Counted from the stretch's first letter, positions 45,708 through 58,474 are shown. The stretch: DNA of 64,000 nucleotides from Glebionis coronaria (GCA_025667525.1 CM046878.1:396928974-396992973), one strand, 5' to 3'. Notes: generated from the letters alone by a model not told the origin. Numbers and translations: made by a program.

Positions 45708-47087
45708 ATGGGCTATCTATCTTGTAAAGCTGAATCTTCGATATCAATCCACACACCATCCCCATCCAACAAAAAAACCGACACAGAAACACCAAAAAAC
45801 AAGAAAATCCAAAAATTCGATTACAAAGATTTACAAGACGCAACAAACAACTTCTCCGACCAAAAACTACTTGGTCGGGGAAGTCATGGGCTTGTTTACA
45901 AAGCCCATCTTCGTAACGGCCATTTAGTTGCCGTTAAAAAACCCTGCCATTACACAAACCATCATAACACCAAATCTTCAATACCAGAATCCGAGGTTGA
46001 AAATGAGATTGCAATCTTGTCTAAAATCCACAGCCCAAGGCTTGTGAACTTAGTTGGATTTAGTAACTACACACCACATCAAAACAGGTTACTAGTTGTT
46101 GAGTTTATGAGTAATGGTACACTTTATGATACTTTACATATTAATCAGCAACCACCCACGTGGGGGCGTAGGATAAGATTAGCTTTACAGACTGCTAAAG
46201 CTGTTGAAACTCTGCATTTATGTGTGCCTCCAGTGATACACCGAGATATTAAGTCTGCTAATGTGCTAATTGATAGAAATTTTAATGCCAGGTTAGGTGA
46301 TTTTGGTTTGGCTCTTAGGTGCTGTGTGGATGATTATAGGTTGTTGTCTACGCCCCCTGCGGGTACTATGGGGTACCTGGATCCGGGGTATGTCACCCCG
46401 GATAATTTAAGTACTAAAACGGATGTTTTTAGTTTTGGGATTTTGTTGTTAGAGATTATTAGTGGGAGGAAAGCGATTGATGTAAGTCATTCGCCTCCTT
46501 CAATTGTGGATTGGGCGATCCCGTTGATTAGGAGAGGGAAACTTTTGAGTGTTTTTGATCCGAGGATTGTGGCGCCTAAGGATTCGGTTGTGAGGAAGCA
46601 ATTATGTTTGATTGCGGCCAAATGTGTTAGGTCTTGTAGGGAGAGGAGGCCTTCGATGACTGAGATCGTTGAGTCACTTAGTTTTTTGAGTAAGATGGTT
46701 CCTTTGAGGTCCTGGAATGGGTTGACTAATCCGTGTTTGATGGTTGAGACGGTTGGTAGACCGGTTGAGGTTGTTTCCTTAAGGACAAAGGGTGGTGGTG
46801 ATGAAGGGAAGAGACTTGGTAATCCTAGAAGGGTTTATTCGGATTTGGGGTTTAGAAGCAATCTGATGGATCTTATGGCAGGAAAACCAGAGAACGACGA
46901 GGATGATATGACGAGAGCTAAGGTGAGCAGGAGGTCGAAATTGAAGGACGAGGGTTCAAGTTTTAGAAGTACTTTTGGCGGAACTAAGTTTGAAAGGAAT
47001 CTTTCGGTTGGAGAGAGTTCAAATGGGAATTCAAGAAGATGTTACCCAGTCGCTAGATCAAATTCATGTGCTCAAGCGACTGCCTAG
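45708..47087 (+). CDS. Receptor-like cytoplasmic Ser/Thr kinase (At5g23170-like), 459 aa
   Basis: Intact, intronless. The start MGYLSCKAESS matches this subfamily; Gly2 and Cys6 could be lipidated and hold the protein at a membrane (inferred). Kinase domain at about residues 49-345: glycine loop LGRGSHGLVYK (55-65), ATP-binding Lys in VAVKK (77 or 78), Glu in EVENEIAIL, catalytic HRDIKSANV (178-186), DFG (198-200), activation/P+1 segment AGTMGYLDPGYV, then KTDVFSFGILLLEI. HRD has the Arg of RD kinases, so catalysis looks intact. Residues 345-459 are a basic, Ser-rich tail. There is no extracellular or membrane domain, hence cytoplasmic. It would phosphorylate unknown Ser/Thr substrates. It is the only intact low-copy host gene here. 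Confidence 0.93.
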   Translation: MGYLSCKAESSISIHTPSPSNKKTDTETPKNKKIQKFDYKDLQDATNNFSDQKLLGRGSHGLVYKAHLRNGHLVAVKKPCHYTNHHNTKSSIPESEVENEIAILSKIHSPRLVNLVGFSNYTPHQNRLLVVEFMSNGTLYDTLHINQQPPTWGRRIRLALQTAKAVETLHLCVPPVIHRDIKSANVLIDRNFNARLGDFGLALRCCVDDYRLLSTPPAGTMGYLDPGYVTPDNLSTKTDVFSFGILLLEIISGRKAIDVSHSPPSIVDWAIPLIRRGKLLSVFDPRIVAPKDSVVRKQLCLIAAKCVRSCRERRPSMTEIVESLSFLSKMVPLRSWNGLTNPCLMVETVGRPVEVVSLRTKGGGDEGKRLGNPRRVYSDLGFRSNLMDLMAGKPENDEDDMTRAKVSRRSKLKDEGSSFRSTFGGTKFERNLSVGESSNGNSRRCYPVARSNSCAQATA

Positions 47088-47805
47088 GATCTTTTTGGTA
47101 CATGGGCTTTTTGGTATATTTAGGTTGCATTGTTGATTAGTTTCAAATGTAAAGTAGGCAAAGAGATTGTTTGTTTCCATGTTTTTTTTCTCAGTCATTG
47201 AAATGCTTAAAGAGAGATACTCGTACTGCACTTTGATCGCTAAAAAAGACCCGGAGTGTATATTCTCTTTTGTAACTGTTCATTGTTAAAAGAAGAAATA
47301 GAACAACTTGTTCATATTCTTTTTTGACTTAATATCATCTTATTTCGTTTCTGTATACAATCTTGCTTATTTCACAAATGAATGCAAAAAGAGGTAGGAT
47401 TAGTTATCCTTTTCGAGCAGTCAGATCTACGATATTTGTTTCTAAACCATTGCATAAATGGTTTCACGGAGTAATAAAGAAATTCGCATAGGAAACGTAT
47501 CAAATATGCTAGATGTGTAGCCTTATCGTCCGAGACCCCATGAAGAGTGTTTTTAGGTGCACCTAGAAGGGACATCTATTTGCAATGGGCACCCACGTTT
47601 CAATAAGTTGGTAAGACAACACTTGAATCATGACCAGAAGTAATCGATTTCCTTATGAAATCATTGCCACTTTTTATAATGTAGATTTGTGTAGTTAAGA
47701 TCACTTTTACACGCACTGTCAATACCAAATAGTATGAACATCAAACTAATGCATTTTCACTTTCGGTGTTCTATTTGCGATTGGTTTGTTTAACAACAAT
47801 GTAGG
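47088..47805 (+). other. Kinase 3' UTR and downstream spacer
   Basis: AT-rich. The first 200-250 bp probably form the 3' UTR (TTTTTTTCTCAG and AAGAAGAAATAG runs; no single poly(A) signal is clear). A 67-codon minus-strand frame at 47575-47372 has no recognisable domain. Confidence 0.4.
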
Positions 47806-48036
47806 CAGGAACGGAACCCGGGATGTCCCGTGGGTGCCCGGGTTATTAATTTTTTCGGTGTAATGTTAATTTTTGGAAAAAATATTAATTTTTCAAAAAT
47901 ATATCTTAAATGCATCCGTTACATCGAAATGTGTTTATATTCTTATTTAATTAGTACACTTAAAAAAATTGAACTCTTATATTAAGGTTAAAAAAAATTG
48001 TGTCGCCGATAACACTTAGTCCTGGCTTCGTCTTTG
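47806..48036. mobile_element. hAT-type MITE, 231 bp
   Basis: Flanked by the 8-bp direct repeat AATGTAGG (47798-47805 and 48037-48044), the duplication size of hAT elements. Imperfect terminal repeats: CAGGAACGGAACCCGG at the left, complement of CCTGGCTTCGTCTTTG at the right (10 of 16 match). The interior is AT-rich and non-coding. Confidence 0.75.
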
Positions 48037-48044
48037 AATGTAGG

Positions 48045-48925
48045 AATGAACCCGTAGATAATAGGTACAGGTATTTTAAACTCGTCATCCATTCACGTAT
48101 ATTTTTTTTACATCCACCACTCACTCGTCACCTAATAGTGGGTATAAATTTTTACGCATACTTATACCCGGTCGTATTTATTACCCGTGTGTAAACCCAT
48201 GGGTTAATGTAATGTAACAAATCACAAAACATTATAAAAAAATAACTATCAACGTGAGTTTAAAGATTAAACATATTATTTATAAAACTATGAAACTAGA
48301 ATTAATGAATAACTATCTAGATGATTAGATGTGTGTTGTGTACCTGATAGAGTGAGTAAGATGTGTTAGAAATATTAAATACTAATAACATATATGTATG
48401 ATAGAGTGAGTAAGATGTGTTAGAAATATTAAATACTAATAACATATATGTATCAGTATGAATGAATTGACGTTTTTATATAACAAGAATACACGGACTA
48501 GATTATCCATATAAATATATTTGAAGGATTTGATATTTCCTCTCCATTGTTAGTTTAGAAAGTCGAACATTATCTTTTATCTTAATATGTTTTCGTAATA
48601 GTGGTAGCTATTAAAATTTACGACAACGTTACAAGTCACAACTATATAAAATATATAATTAACTTTATTTTATTTTAAATAGGTTATGAGTACACTTATA
48701 AGTATATTGATGGGTGCACACGTGGGTCTATAAAATGGGTGTTATGGGTTTTACCTTGACGGGCCTCATGAGTTTACCCGTGATGGATTTACTATAACTG
48801 TCACCCGTCCGCCATCAATTGATGGGTTTAAATTTTTACCCACAACCCACCCGCAAGTAAAAAATTACAAAGTTACCTACCTATTTACGTATGAGCACCA
48901 TGAGTTATGGGTTTTTTCTCTCCCA
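48045..48925. repeat. Non-coding repeat-derived DNA with CCCGT/ACGGG motifs
   Basis: Two clusters (48045-48200 and 48700-48880) hold scattered words such as ACCCGTGTGT, TACCCGGTCG, ACGGGCC, TACCCGTGATGG and CACCCGTCCG, partly in inverted orientation. This looks like the ends of a decayed non-autonomous DNA transposon. No ORF or confident terminal repeat found. Confidence 0.4.
48346..48453. repeat. Perfect 54-bp tandem duplication
   Basis: Units 48346-48399 and 48400-48453 are identical (GATAGAGTGAGTAAGATGTG...ATATATGTAT), so the event is recent. Confidence 0.95.
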
Positions 48926-49025
48926 TTACGATTTGTCTAGTTAAGCAATCTACCTTTGATATTAGTCCAATAATTGTAATAACAAAAGAGTAAATCGAAA
49001 TATACATCATTGAATACTTGTAATA

Positions 49026-49200
49026 CTACCTTCGTCTCAAAATAAGTGTTCATATTTAACTTTCGAATCCTTTTTTTTCGCAACTTTGACCGAAATTATT
49101 TAAGTGCGTGTTATATAATACTTTATGCAAAATATATGGTTGGATAAAGTTTTAAATGTATTTTCCATAAATATAATTGAAAGTCCAAAAATACAACAAT
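49026..49200. mobile_element. Stowaway-like MITE, left part
   Basis: Starts after TA with CTACCTTCGTCTCAAAATAA, close to the Stowaway terminal repeat CTCCCTCCGTCCC. The interior also looks like Stowaway (TTTGACC...GTTATATAATA...TATGCAAAATATAT). It is cut at 49200 by element G; the right end is outside the window. Confidence 0.75.
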
Positions 49201-50048
49201 TGTTGAAACTATAGCTCGTATAAAAACGAACACACAAAGAAATACTTTTCAAACGAGTAATGCTTTATTAACTGTTATAAACAAAGTATTACAAAGTGAT
49301 ATGAATACACCCGTTGAATGACAATAAGAAATGAACCCTAGAACAAGTAAACTTGATTCGAGACTCAAGTTTACAAGAGAACCTATGAGTCACTGGTAGA
49401 CAGCTGAGGGCTCAGAGGTTCCAAAGGGAGAAAGAAACTTAGATAATTTATCCAAGCACAAGGGTTGAATGTCTCTTCTTTCTCTATCCTATTTATAGTT
49501 GCACGAGGTTGCTTCCTTAGTGGGAGTAGTTGATACGTGTCATCTTCTGAGTGGAAGATTACAACGTATTAAATGCATGTCTATACTGAGACATACCTTT
49601 AAACTACTTTTAGTGAACGATTCTGCCAACTGTTCACTTTTGTCCCACTAGGTGGTACTAGGCTTTATCTTGAATCTCCTATTTTGTCCCGCCCAAAACA
49701 CCTTGTAGATTCTCCCGCCTAAACTATAAATGGTAAGGCAAGTCTCTGCTTGCATAAGTCTTTATAGGGTTGTAAGTGATCTCTGAGTATTGTCATCTCA
49801 GAGATCCTTGAACACCAGTACATTCCTTCTACATCCCAGCTTGTCCATAACTGCTGGTGAGTATGACTCCAGATAATCTTCGACTTCTTTGACGTTATCT
49901 TTGACTTGAATGTTACTGGTGTGCCAGCTGAGGCTTTGTCATCCGCTGGTCTGGTCTCTGTCGCTGGTCCTCTCAGTGACACGTAACACTTAGTCTAATT
50001 TAAACAAATCTAGACTGGGTGATAGTTAAAACTTTCATTGGCCCGACA
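49201..50048 (-). repeat. 3' LTR of element G (848 bp)
   Basis: Plus-strand ends TGTTGAAACTATAGC and GGCCCGACA. The purine tract abuts the right end. The second LTR is not in the window. A candidate TATA on the minus strand (CTATAAATAGG, 49499-49489) fits LTR transcription. Confidence 0.75.
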
Positions 50049-50224
50049 ATCTCCCCCTATTTGTTTATAAATTATACTAAGTCTGAAATGACTGTAAGTG
50101 AGTACAAAACTTCTTCTTACACATAATTTAACAAACATACCTCATAGTTTTATTAAGCATAAAGAACCTAAACCTATTACATATACACCCAGTGGTGTAA
50201 GAAAAATAAAATACAAAAGGTTCC

Positions 50225-51067
50225 TCAACGATCGAGGTTCTGGTCGCAGATCCTCTGTGCTTCCACTCTGTTAGCTATAGAGTTGATGACCAGCTCAATC
50301 TCATACACAAAGTCTATGGCATACTTGCAGTTCCTCAATAGGCATTGCTTGAGTCTGATTAGCTGGACAGTTGAAGCAAGGTGAAGTTCGTTCTCCCTCT
50401 GAAAGCCATAGTCACAATTCCTATTCATGAAGGCCATGCCTTTCTCTGGTTCAGTGTATGCTTGACCATTGACTGGCTTTGAGATTTCTTTGGGAAGCAC
50501 CAGATTTTGTGCATCCCATCTACTATCACTTCCTCAATGACCAACCTTTCAAGGATTGGCCCCATTGGATTCTTATTCTTCCTTTGACCTTGAGTCTGTT
50601 GTTGTGATAGTTGTTGGGGCAGAGGGAGTTTCAGTTTCTTTGTAGTGTCTCTTACCTAGTTGATCTTTGCTTGTATGTTTTTCATCATCTGGGCTGCACC
50701 AGGCCCAGTTTTCTTTTGGGCAAGAGACAACAGTTCCATCCACTCTGAGAGACCCATATCTTTGAGTTTGAAGTCATTGCTGACCTTGTAGTTTGTAATC
50801 TGGTTATCTTTATATAGGGTCATGACCACCTTTTTATCTTTGTCAATAAAGCAGTTCTATTTGGTGATTTGCCCTGGCTCAGCTCTCTGGTCCACAATCT
50901 TCTCATACTCCTTTTGAAGATTGCTTCTTTTAGCTTCAAGTTCTTTGAGTTTGTTTAGTTGAGCTTCCTTAGCAGAGGGTGAAAGGATTTTCTTCAGCGC
51001 GTCCTTGCTCTTGAGTTCAGCAGCCTTAATATCAGCGAGCCTTTTTTGTTCAATCATTTGGGCTCTG
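50225..51067 (-). pseudogene. Extra 3' ORF of element G (Sirevirus-type)
   Basis: Minus-strand blocks. 51067-50857 is coiled coil, rich in Lys and Glu (IKAAELKSKDALKKIL, LKELEAKRSNLQKEYEKIV). After a stop, 50840-50650 has LKDMGLSEWMELLSLAQKK and GPGAAQMMKNIQAK. 50500-50225 has EPEKGMAFMNRNCDYGFQRE and ELHLASTVQLIRLKQCL. The order GLxEWxE, EPExGxxFxNxxxxxxFQRE and ELHLAxTxQLIRL is, from memory of the family, what the extra ORF of plant Sireviruses encodes. Its role is not established. Frames are broken by several stops. Confidence 0.65.
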
Positions 51068-53666
51068 TGTGACAACCATGGTTTTTGGGGTTCGTTACTT
51101 AGACTATAGTTTAAGGTGTTTTGTGCAAATATGTGCTTTTATGTGCTTATGTGTTTATTTTGTGTGTTTGGAGTGAGGTTTGGATATCGTTTATGGGTAT
51201 ATGGTACTCATAAGTAAATCGAGGAACGGTTATTTCATGTTCATGAGCCCACATGGTAGTGACTATGAAATAAGATATTGTTATTTAGTGGTTTTATGTA
51301 TACGTATATGTATTATAGAAAATCGTATTTTTACGGTTTAGGGTTTTGCATTTAGGGGTCTCGGAAGAGGTATTTAGTCACAGGAGTATTTTTTTGGATG
51401 GTTTTAAGTCATTTAGGACTTAGTTATATATTTTATTTCATATTCTAAGATTTTTTATAAAACTGTATATTTTTACGTTTTTTACGGTATACGCGTAAAA
51501 ACTGACTAGTTTTACGATTTTGAGGTTTCCGAGGCTTTAGGAGCTGAAATAAATTAAGGTATTATTAACAATATATTAATAAGTAATAAAAAGAAAAAAA
51601 AAATACATATAATAGTCGGTTTTGGGACGCAAGAAAGAAAAAGAAAAGGGAAAAAAAGGAAAAAAGGGAACCGGGCTTTTGTAATGGGCCAAGGACTTGT
51701 TAGGAAATTATATAAAAACTTTTTATTAATCAAAAACATTCATAAAATCCCTGGAGATCAAGCTTAAGTCGAAATCCATGGAGTCTATTTAGGGTTTTCA
51801 TATTTTTCTTGTCTTCCACTAATTCTAAGGTAAAAATCTTCAATCTCTTTTTAATTAATTTTTTTTTAATTCTTTCTATATCATTATATGATGGATCTAG
51901 GTTAGTGTTTATCAGAAAATCTGTAATTTAATGTTATCACAATGATATAGACTTGATTAGAATAATTAGGGTTAATGATTAAACATGATGAGGGTAATTA
52001 ATTTGGTTAATTATGTTAAATTCGTTTTTAAAATCTGGGCATAATTTTTGGGTCATTGTTTTGATCATATATAGAGTTTTACAAACTTTTAATTTTCGAA
52101 TATTATATCCCTGGAAAGGTAATTTAGTTGGCTTTCAAATTCAAGAAACGAGAACTAAATTGGAGGTCTGGAAGTGGGTCAAAAACAGGTTACATCTGTC
52201 GGGTGTCAAAACAGTTTTTGGATCAGCCTAATTTCTTTTTATGTTTTGAATTGTTTGGGGTACTTAGGGTTATATTGGAACCTTCAAACGAACATAAGAC
52301 TTAGATTATATATTAAATAAAAGATCTGGAGGAGTTCTAAACAAATGGGTTAGGGTAAGACCCTCTGATCATAACAAACGTTTCATATGTTCAAAATCAG
52401 TAAATTCTGGATAGCTAAAAGTATATATATATATATATGGAGGCTTTAACAATGTCTTCAAGGTTGCGGCCAACGGGGAGAGTTAGCTAACACATGTAAG
52501 GACATAGGGTTTCTTTTACAGAGGAATTTGATTTGTTTAAGGGGGTGTTCGACGCATAGTTTAAGGTATGAAAAACGGGACTGTTTTGGGTTAAATGTTA
52601 ACGGGGCGAGTTATGAACTAAAATAAGTTGAGGGCTATATAGAGGGGCGTCATGAGATGCATATGACATATAAATGGGGTTAAGTTGTAGGACAAGGTTA
52701 GATATCCATCATAGATTGATGAGCCATTTTGGTATGTGGTTCATGTCTTGATTGAATATGTTTGTGTGTTTAGATTTTGCTAGAGTGCGGGTACTTGGAG
52801 AAGCTTGTTCAGGTGAGTTTCATAGTCCCATGTCTTTTTATGATTTGAATTCCAGATGGGATGGAAGAGAAACTCTATGGTTTTGTAACTAATGATGTGA
52901 ATGTTTTAATGGTTTGTGACGGACTTGTGTCTGCACTTATGTGATTAACTGCTATGTGATTCTTGATTGTGTATATGATTTGGATCGGGGGACACGTACC
53001 GTCTCAGTTATTTTGGTTTGACTTGGTACCAAGGGGATGTTGACAAGGCGGGGCCTTGGGATTGGTTCATAGGTGTATGGGCGCCTATGGGACCATGGTT
53101 ATTGGTAAGGCTGGGAGCCTTGGAATTATGGTTATTGGTAAGGCTTGAAGCCTTGGAATTGTGATTGTATGGTTAATCTTAAATGGTAGTTGTTAATGCA
53201 TAATTTTAACACATTGTCCATATGTTCTTTTATTGATGGTTGTTATTCACAGCTTATATCTATTTTGTGGTTGGAGTCTAAACCTATGACTCTCACCAAC
53301 TTTATGTTGACGTGTTTTAGTGTCTCTTTCAGGTGATAATGTGGTTAAGCGTGAGAATAGGAGTGGCTAGCTGGGAGGCTAAGGATTGCATTGGAGGAAC
53401 CTCATTTCCTCTTAGTCTTTACTTATGTTTGAATAAGTGATACTTTGTAGACACCTATATGTTTGTTATTTGTTAATTGTATGTCTTTGGTAAGAGGTAG
53501 ACTTGTTACCTACTTACCTAGACGCCTGCATTGTTTGTGATATCTTCATGACATTGTGTCATCATTTATGATATTTCAAATTCATTTAGTTATCTCTATA
53601 GACACGCTATTGTTGTGATGATATCCATACGTCGCGCCCGATATTCCGTCATGGTGGGGTGTGACA
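51068..53666 (+). repeat. First LTR of element F (2599 bp)
   Basis: TGTGACAACC start and GTGTGACA end. TATATAAA at 51709-51716. The (TA)n tract is only 17 bp (52422-52438), the shortest of the four D/F LTRs. Hairpin array at 53044-53154. Confidence 0.93.
53044..53154 (+). repeat. Hairpin array in F's first LTR
   Basis: Modules AAGGC-GGG-GCCTT, CATAGGTG...CGCCTATG, AAGGCT-GGG-AGCCTT and AAGGCTT-G-AAGCCTT. The last is a further AAGGC module absent from D, so module number changes between copies. Confidence 0.75.
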
Positions 53667-56600
53667 GAATGGTATTAGAGACAATGGTTATAGAGAATTA
53701 GGTTGCCTAGTCTAGTAGCCTAGTCTATAGCTTAAGGGTCCATGCATGTAGGTGTCATAGGGGTATGTGTGCATTATAGTATATGAAGTGCTTAAGTGTT
53801 AATTTCGTTTTGGATTACTTTCATACTTACTTATTGAGATATAATATATGTAAGTACATTCATTTATTTTCTATTGATGCGACGTATGAACCGGAAGTGT
53901 AGGAATCTTTTAGTGTTACCCATGTCGCGTAGAAGAAGAGGTGCGCTAGGTAATATTAGGATAGTACCGATGTTAAGTCTGCGACTAGTAGTAGATTCGA
54001 ATTTCCGCCTGAACGGTTATGGTCATTTTTTTAATGTTGGGTATTTTATTGTTATTGATTTGATTTGGCGATTGAGCCTCGAGTTATGAATGAAGTTAGG
54101 GTTGACGTATGAGATGTTCTTATTTTACCTATACGGTATTTATATATAGTGTATTTTATGTGGTATATATGTGGTAGATATATGTGTTCCGTGTAGTACT
54201 AATTTCTTATAAGTGTCGTCATAGGAGGGAGTACATGGGTGAAAGGGGACATATATAATTATGGAGGCCTACGTAATTATATACGTGCCACAACACCGAT
54301 GGACTTCCAAGTATGGTTGCATGAAAAAGGGGTTAGTACATGCTTGTATATGATGAGAACTGTATTTTGGGTATTTGTACAATAGGGGTTTATGTAATGG
54401 TTGCCTGTGATATGGGTATGGTTTTTGTGTTATAGTCGTGTTGTGTGATTATGGGGTCACACGATATGGTTTGGTTTTGGTGATGGGTTTTATGCCTTGT
54501 TGTGGCATGGTGAGATGGTGATTACTCGTATGGAAAAACGAGTGTATGACGCGATCGATTGACTTAACATGTATGATAACGAGTATGTTTTGAGATATTT
54601 AATAGGTATATATATGCGGATGTATATATACTAGTAGATGTTATGTTTTGATATATGGTCGTTCAATAGTTATTAAAACTTGAACGTACCTAGTGTTCTC
54701 TCGTGTTTAAATAGTTTATTAGTGCTGGAGTTTGATGGAGTTCCAACGACGTTTTAAATGTTTTGAAGTGTGTCTACATTCGGGTATGTATTTGAATTGA
54801 TGAGAATTACCAAATTTTCTTACAAAGGAGTCTAGATAATTAAAGGAAAATGCTTTTGAAAATACTTTGTAAGTGTACGGTATGATATGCTGACTTATAT
54901 ATCTTTTCTTTAAGTTTATTGGTAATAAGTTTAAAAAATATATTGACAATGAATGGATTAGTTTTCTAGGTAACATGTGATAGTACATATAAAGGGTAAA
55001 GAAATTTTACGATAATTTTCTTAAAAGTGGAGTTAAAACTTTAGAAGTATTTAAATAGACGGAAATAGTAAAAAGGAAGATTTTATTATAATAATGATAA
55101 TTATAACACCACACCTTGTAAACGTGTAATAGTTCGTTATAACAAGCCTAAATGGATTATATAAATATTTATAATATAGAATAAAGTTAATAAAAACACC
55201 ATATTTTATAAAGACGTATTGGTTTCATAATAACAAGTGAAATGAGTTTAATGTGAGTAAACAAGATAATGGTTAGAATAACGTTATACTATACTAACTA
55301 GTGGATACCTTTGATAAAATAATTAAGATAAAAGATGAGTTTATTGTTAAAGGAGGTGATATATAAAGTGAGTTTTAGTACACTAACTGAGTTATGCCCT
55401 TTGATAGTAATGAAGATGGTAAGATATGACTATGATTTCATTTATTGGTGTTAAAATATGGTCCTAATGTAAAGTAACTAATTGAGATGAAAATTTAAAA
55501 TTTTCTAAGATATTGAAATTTGGTAATACTAATCGTGACGAGTCTAATTTTTTGTTGTTGGCACACTCCATTGAATCTTTCAGATTACATTATTTCGTTT
55601 TTAGTTGTTTTGGCTAGGGTTCGTTATGGTTGATATTTCGGTTTACCCTATATTTATTATGGGACGCGACCGTTCGGAATTCTTTTGGTACACGTCATGG
55701 TTGATTTAGTTATGCGGTTGTGGAAACGTTAGGATGAGAGGTAGTATTACTTATGGATAGATATTAGAATGGAGAGATGTAGTTTGGTTTAAAGGTTGTG
55801 TTGAAGGAATGATTAAGATTTGTGTAGTTTTGAAACTTAGATTGGTTACGGGAATAAGGGAGTAAGTAAAGTTAGTTGACTAGTCGTGGGAACGAGATGT
55901 CATGCTATGAGAAGTTGGTTGAAGTACCATTAGGAGATTGATAAAAGTACTGGATGATGTGAGGGTACAGTAGAAAGTTTCTACTAATGGAAATATGGGG
56001 CAAATAACACGCAAGGGAATTGGTATAGTTATGGAGGCAAGGTAGTAGTAGACACGTGAATGAAAACATGGATGTGAAAGAATGATTGGTAGGAGGATGA
56101 TTAATGGTGAAGTACAACAAGTAAGGAAGAGTGAGCCATTGAGGGGTTGAAGTACCTTTAGAAATATTGTGGTAGATGAGTTGAAGTTAGAAGCTACTGG
56201 GTAGTGTGAAGTTCCTAGGTAACATCATAGAGACGAGAAGGAGTGCGTGAAGAGCTACATCGTAAAGCAAGGAGCTGAAAGGAATATGTGTCGGCTGCTA
56301 GAAGGATGCAAGAGATTTCGAAGGAGTCACAGAAGTTGCAAGGACTGGAAAGGTGACAAGCACTATGATGGGAATCTTCGTATGGTTCGTGACGAAGAAG
56401 GACAGATCGAGTACCGGAGTGGAGCTACAAAGAGCTAAACCAGTGGACCGTGATGAAGTGAATACATAACATGGGGGATTAAGAACTCGTGGAAATAACA
56501 AGGGGAGTCGAGTGACTACGCAGATAGAATTTTGTGGCAATCAATATCGAGGGATGAGTAGTGAAGCTGAGCGGAATAAGTTCATGGAGAAGTGATTATA

Positions 56601-58474
56601 GGGTCAGTTTAGTGAAGGTGTTTATGAAGGATCTTTGGAAGAGAGAGTTATGCATTATCCAATGCAATAACAGTTTCCATAGAGTTGATGAATTGAGTGA
56701 GAAATTTTGGTTGGACATGATAGTGAAGGAATTAGGGAGAACCATGAAAGGAGAGAACCAAGTATTCCTAGAAGATGATGATTAAAAGTACCTCATGTTA
56801 GGTGTAAGGTCTTAATAGAAGTATGAGACTTGATTAAGAATTTAGAATATGGCTTAGTTTAGACATATGGAAACTAATATGGGTATAAGATGAGAGTGTG
56901 ATCCGCATGGAATCACATAAAACTCTAGTCTGTCCCTATTAGGATAGAGTAGGAGAACTGGTCGCGAGGAAAACAAGTGAAGCTACTTGGATAATTTGAC
57001 GTATAGATGACTTGAAAGACGGGAAGCATAGCATTGTGATGTATGCCATGAGCTGAGGGAAAAGAAGGAAGTCTGGATAGATGCGGATCATAAAAGAAAT
57101 AGGTCGAGATAGGAACCGAAGGTAAAATTTTGGTATAGCATAATGAGTAGACTAAGGCACTAAGCCTGCTAATATTGCTGTAGTGTGGTAAGGAAATGGC
57201 ACTGACCTATACTGTCTTATTGGAAGGCTTGGTATTGATAATCGAATGGATGAGGAGTTATAGATGTGATGTGTCATGAGGGACGAAGGGCTTGTACTAA
57301 CTGAGACAAGATAAGGAGCACTATGACCTTGGAGGTAAGACATTGTGTAAGTATAAAGAAAGTGTTGAGTATCAAAAAAAATCTTTCAGGGAGAAAAGTG
57401 AGACGGAAGTGTATAGGTGCTACTAATGAGCTATCCAAATTTAATGGAAGTAGTTGTAACATTGATTTGGATGGCAGTTGATAGAGTAACTGAGATAACT
57501 GTCCTTTTGGTGATATGTATAGATCATAAGCTGATTTAGATTGGAAGAGCCTTGTTATGATGAACTAATGAATATGTGAAACACCGTCATAGGTCACTTG
57601 TGTAAGGAAATTGGAATTTTTAAGTAGTTTGGTGGTATGGACTAAAGGGAGTTGATGAACATGATTGGATATGAGTATATCCAGCTACTTGGAAAAGGAT
57701 GGACGAAGTGAGAAATTGCTACAAATATAGGAGTCGTGTTGAGAGCTTGGGTGACTGATTTAGAGGGATATGGGAAACTCGTTAGCGATGTCTGAGTTTT
57801 TATATAATGATAGTTATCATACTAGAAGTCGATGAATGCCATTTGAGGCACTATATGGAAGGATATGGTGAGTTTTACTTATGGTGGATTAAAATCCGTG
57901 AAAGAGACTACTAATGTGGAAATGGTGTTTGTGGGAAAGGATGAGAGCAACAAGATATGCTATGTTGAAAAGGATGAAACCACTAAAGTTTAGTGACAAA
58001 GTTATGTAGGAAGTTTCACCCATGGTAACGGGTGGTATGTTTTGGTAAAATGGAAAAGTTGATGTAGAGTTTTGTAGGTCCATTTATAATCTTTGGAAAG
58101 ATCGGCCAGTAGCTTATGAGTATAGAATTACCTGGGAGAATTGAGTGGTATACATGATATATTTCATGTATTAAGATTGGTAAATGTTGTTTGAGAATGC
58201 ATATTTGCATGTTCGGTTATTCGAGATTTGTGTTAATAAGAGTCTTTGTTTTATCAAAGGGTTATTTGTGAGATTTATTGGCTGTGAGGTCAAGAGTTTA
58301 GGAATGAATTTAAATATTGTTGGTTTGTATATGTCGTATTTTGAGACTTGAACTAAAGTACACATGGAAATGAGAGGAGTTCATTTAGAACAAGTATCCT
58401 CATGTGATTTGTTGTTTGTGTGTTTGATCCTAAGGAGTAAATCTCGGGACGAGATTTCTATTAGGAGGGACTGA
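53667..58474 (+). pseudogene. Decayed interior of element F
   Basis: Primer site with one mismatch (TGGTATTAGAG, 53670-53680). A possible Gag start is at 53874 (MMRRMNRKCRNLL). No intact frame after that. At 57790-57870 broken pieces match the integrase segment around FEALYGR (the tract reads MPFEALYGRIW). At 57990-58330 broken pieces match the GPY/F and chromodomain-like tail seen better in D. The polypurine tract ATTAGGAGGGACTGA is at 58460-58474. Confidence 0.65.

Larger units (their letters stand above)
49201..51067 (-). mobile_element. Element G: 3' part of a Sirevirus-like Ty1/copia element
   Basis: Minus-strand element. Its 3' LTR is 49201-50048, next to a polypurine tract (minus: AAATAGGGGGAGAT). 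The interior 50049-51067 holds a degraded extra ORF of the type found between pol and the 3' LTR in Sireviruses. It is cut at 51067 by element F; the rest of G lies beyond the window. Confidence 0.75.

Noticed and set aside
47372..47575. 67-codon minus-strand ORF downstream of the kinase
   Set aside because: No domain, no promoter signal, short; could be chance in AT-rich DNA.
49719..49982. 87-codon ORF in G's LTR
   Set aside because: Within the LTR, with no recognisable family; LTRs of this type are non-coding.
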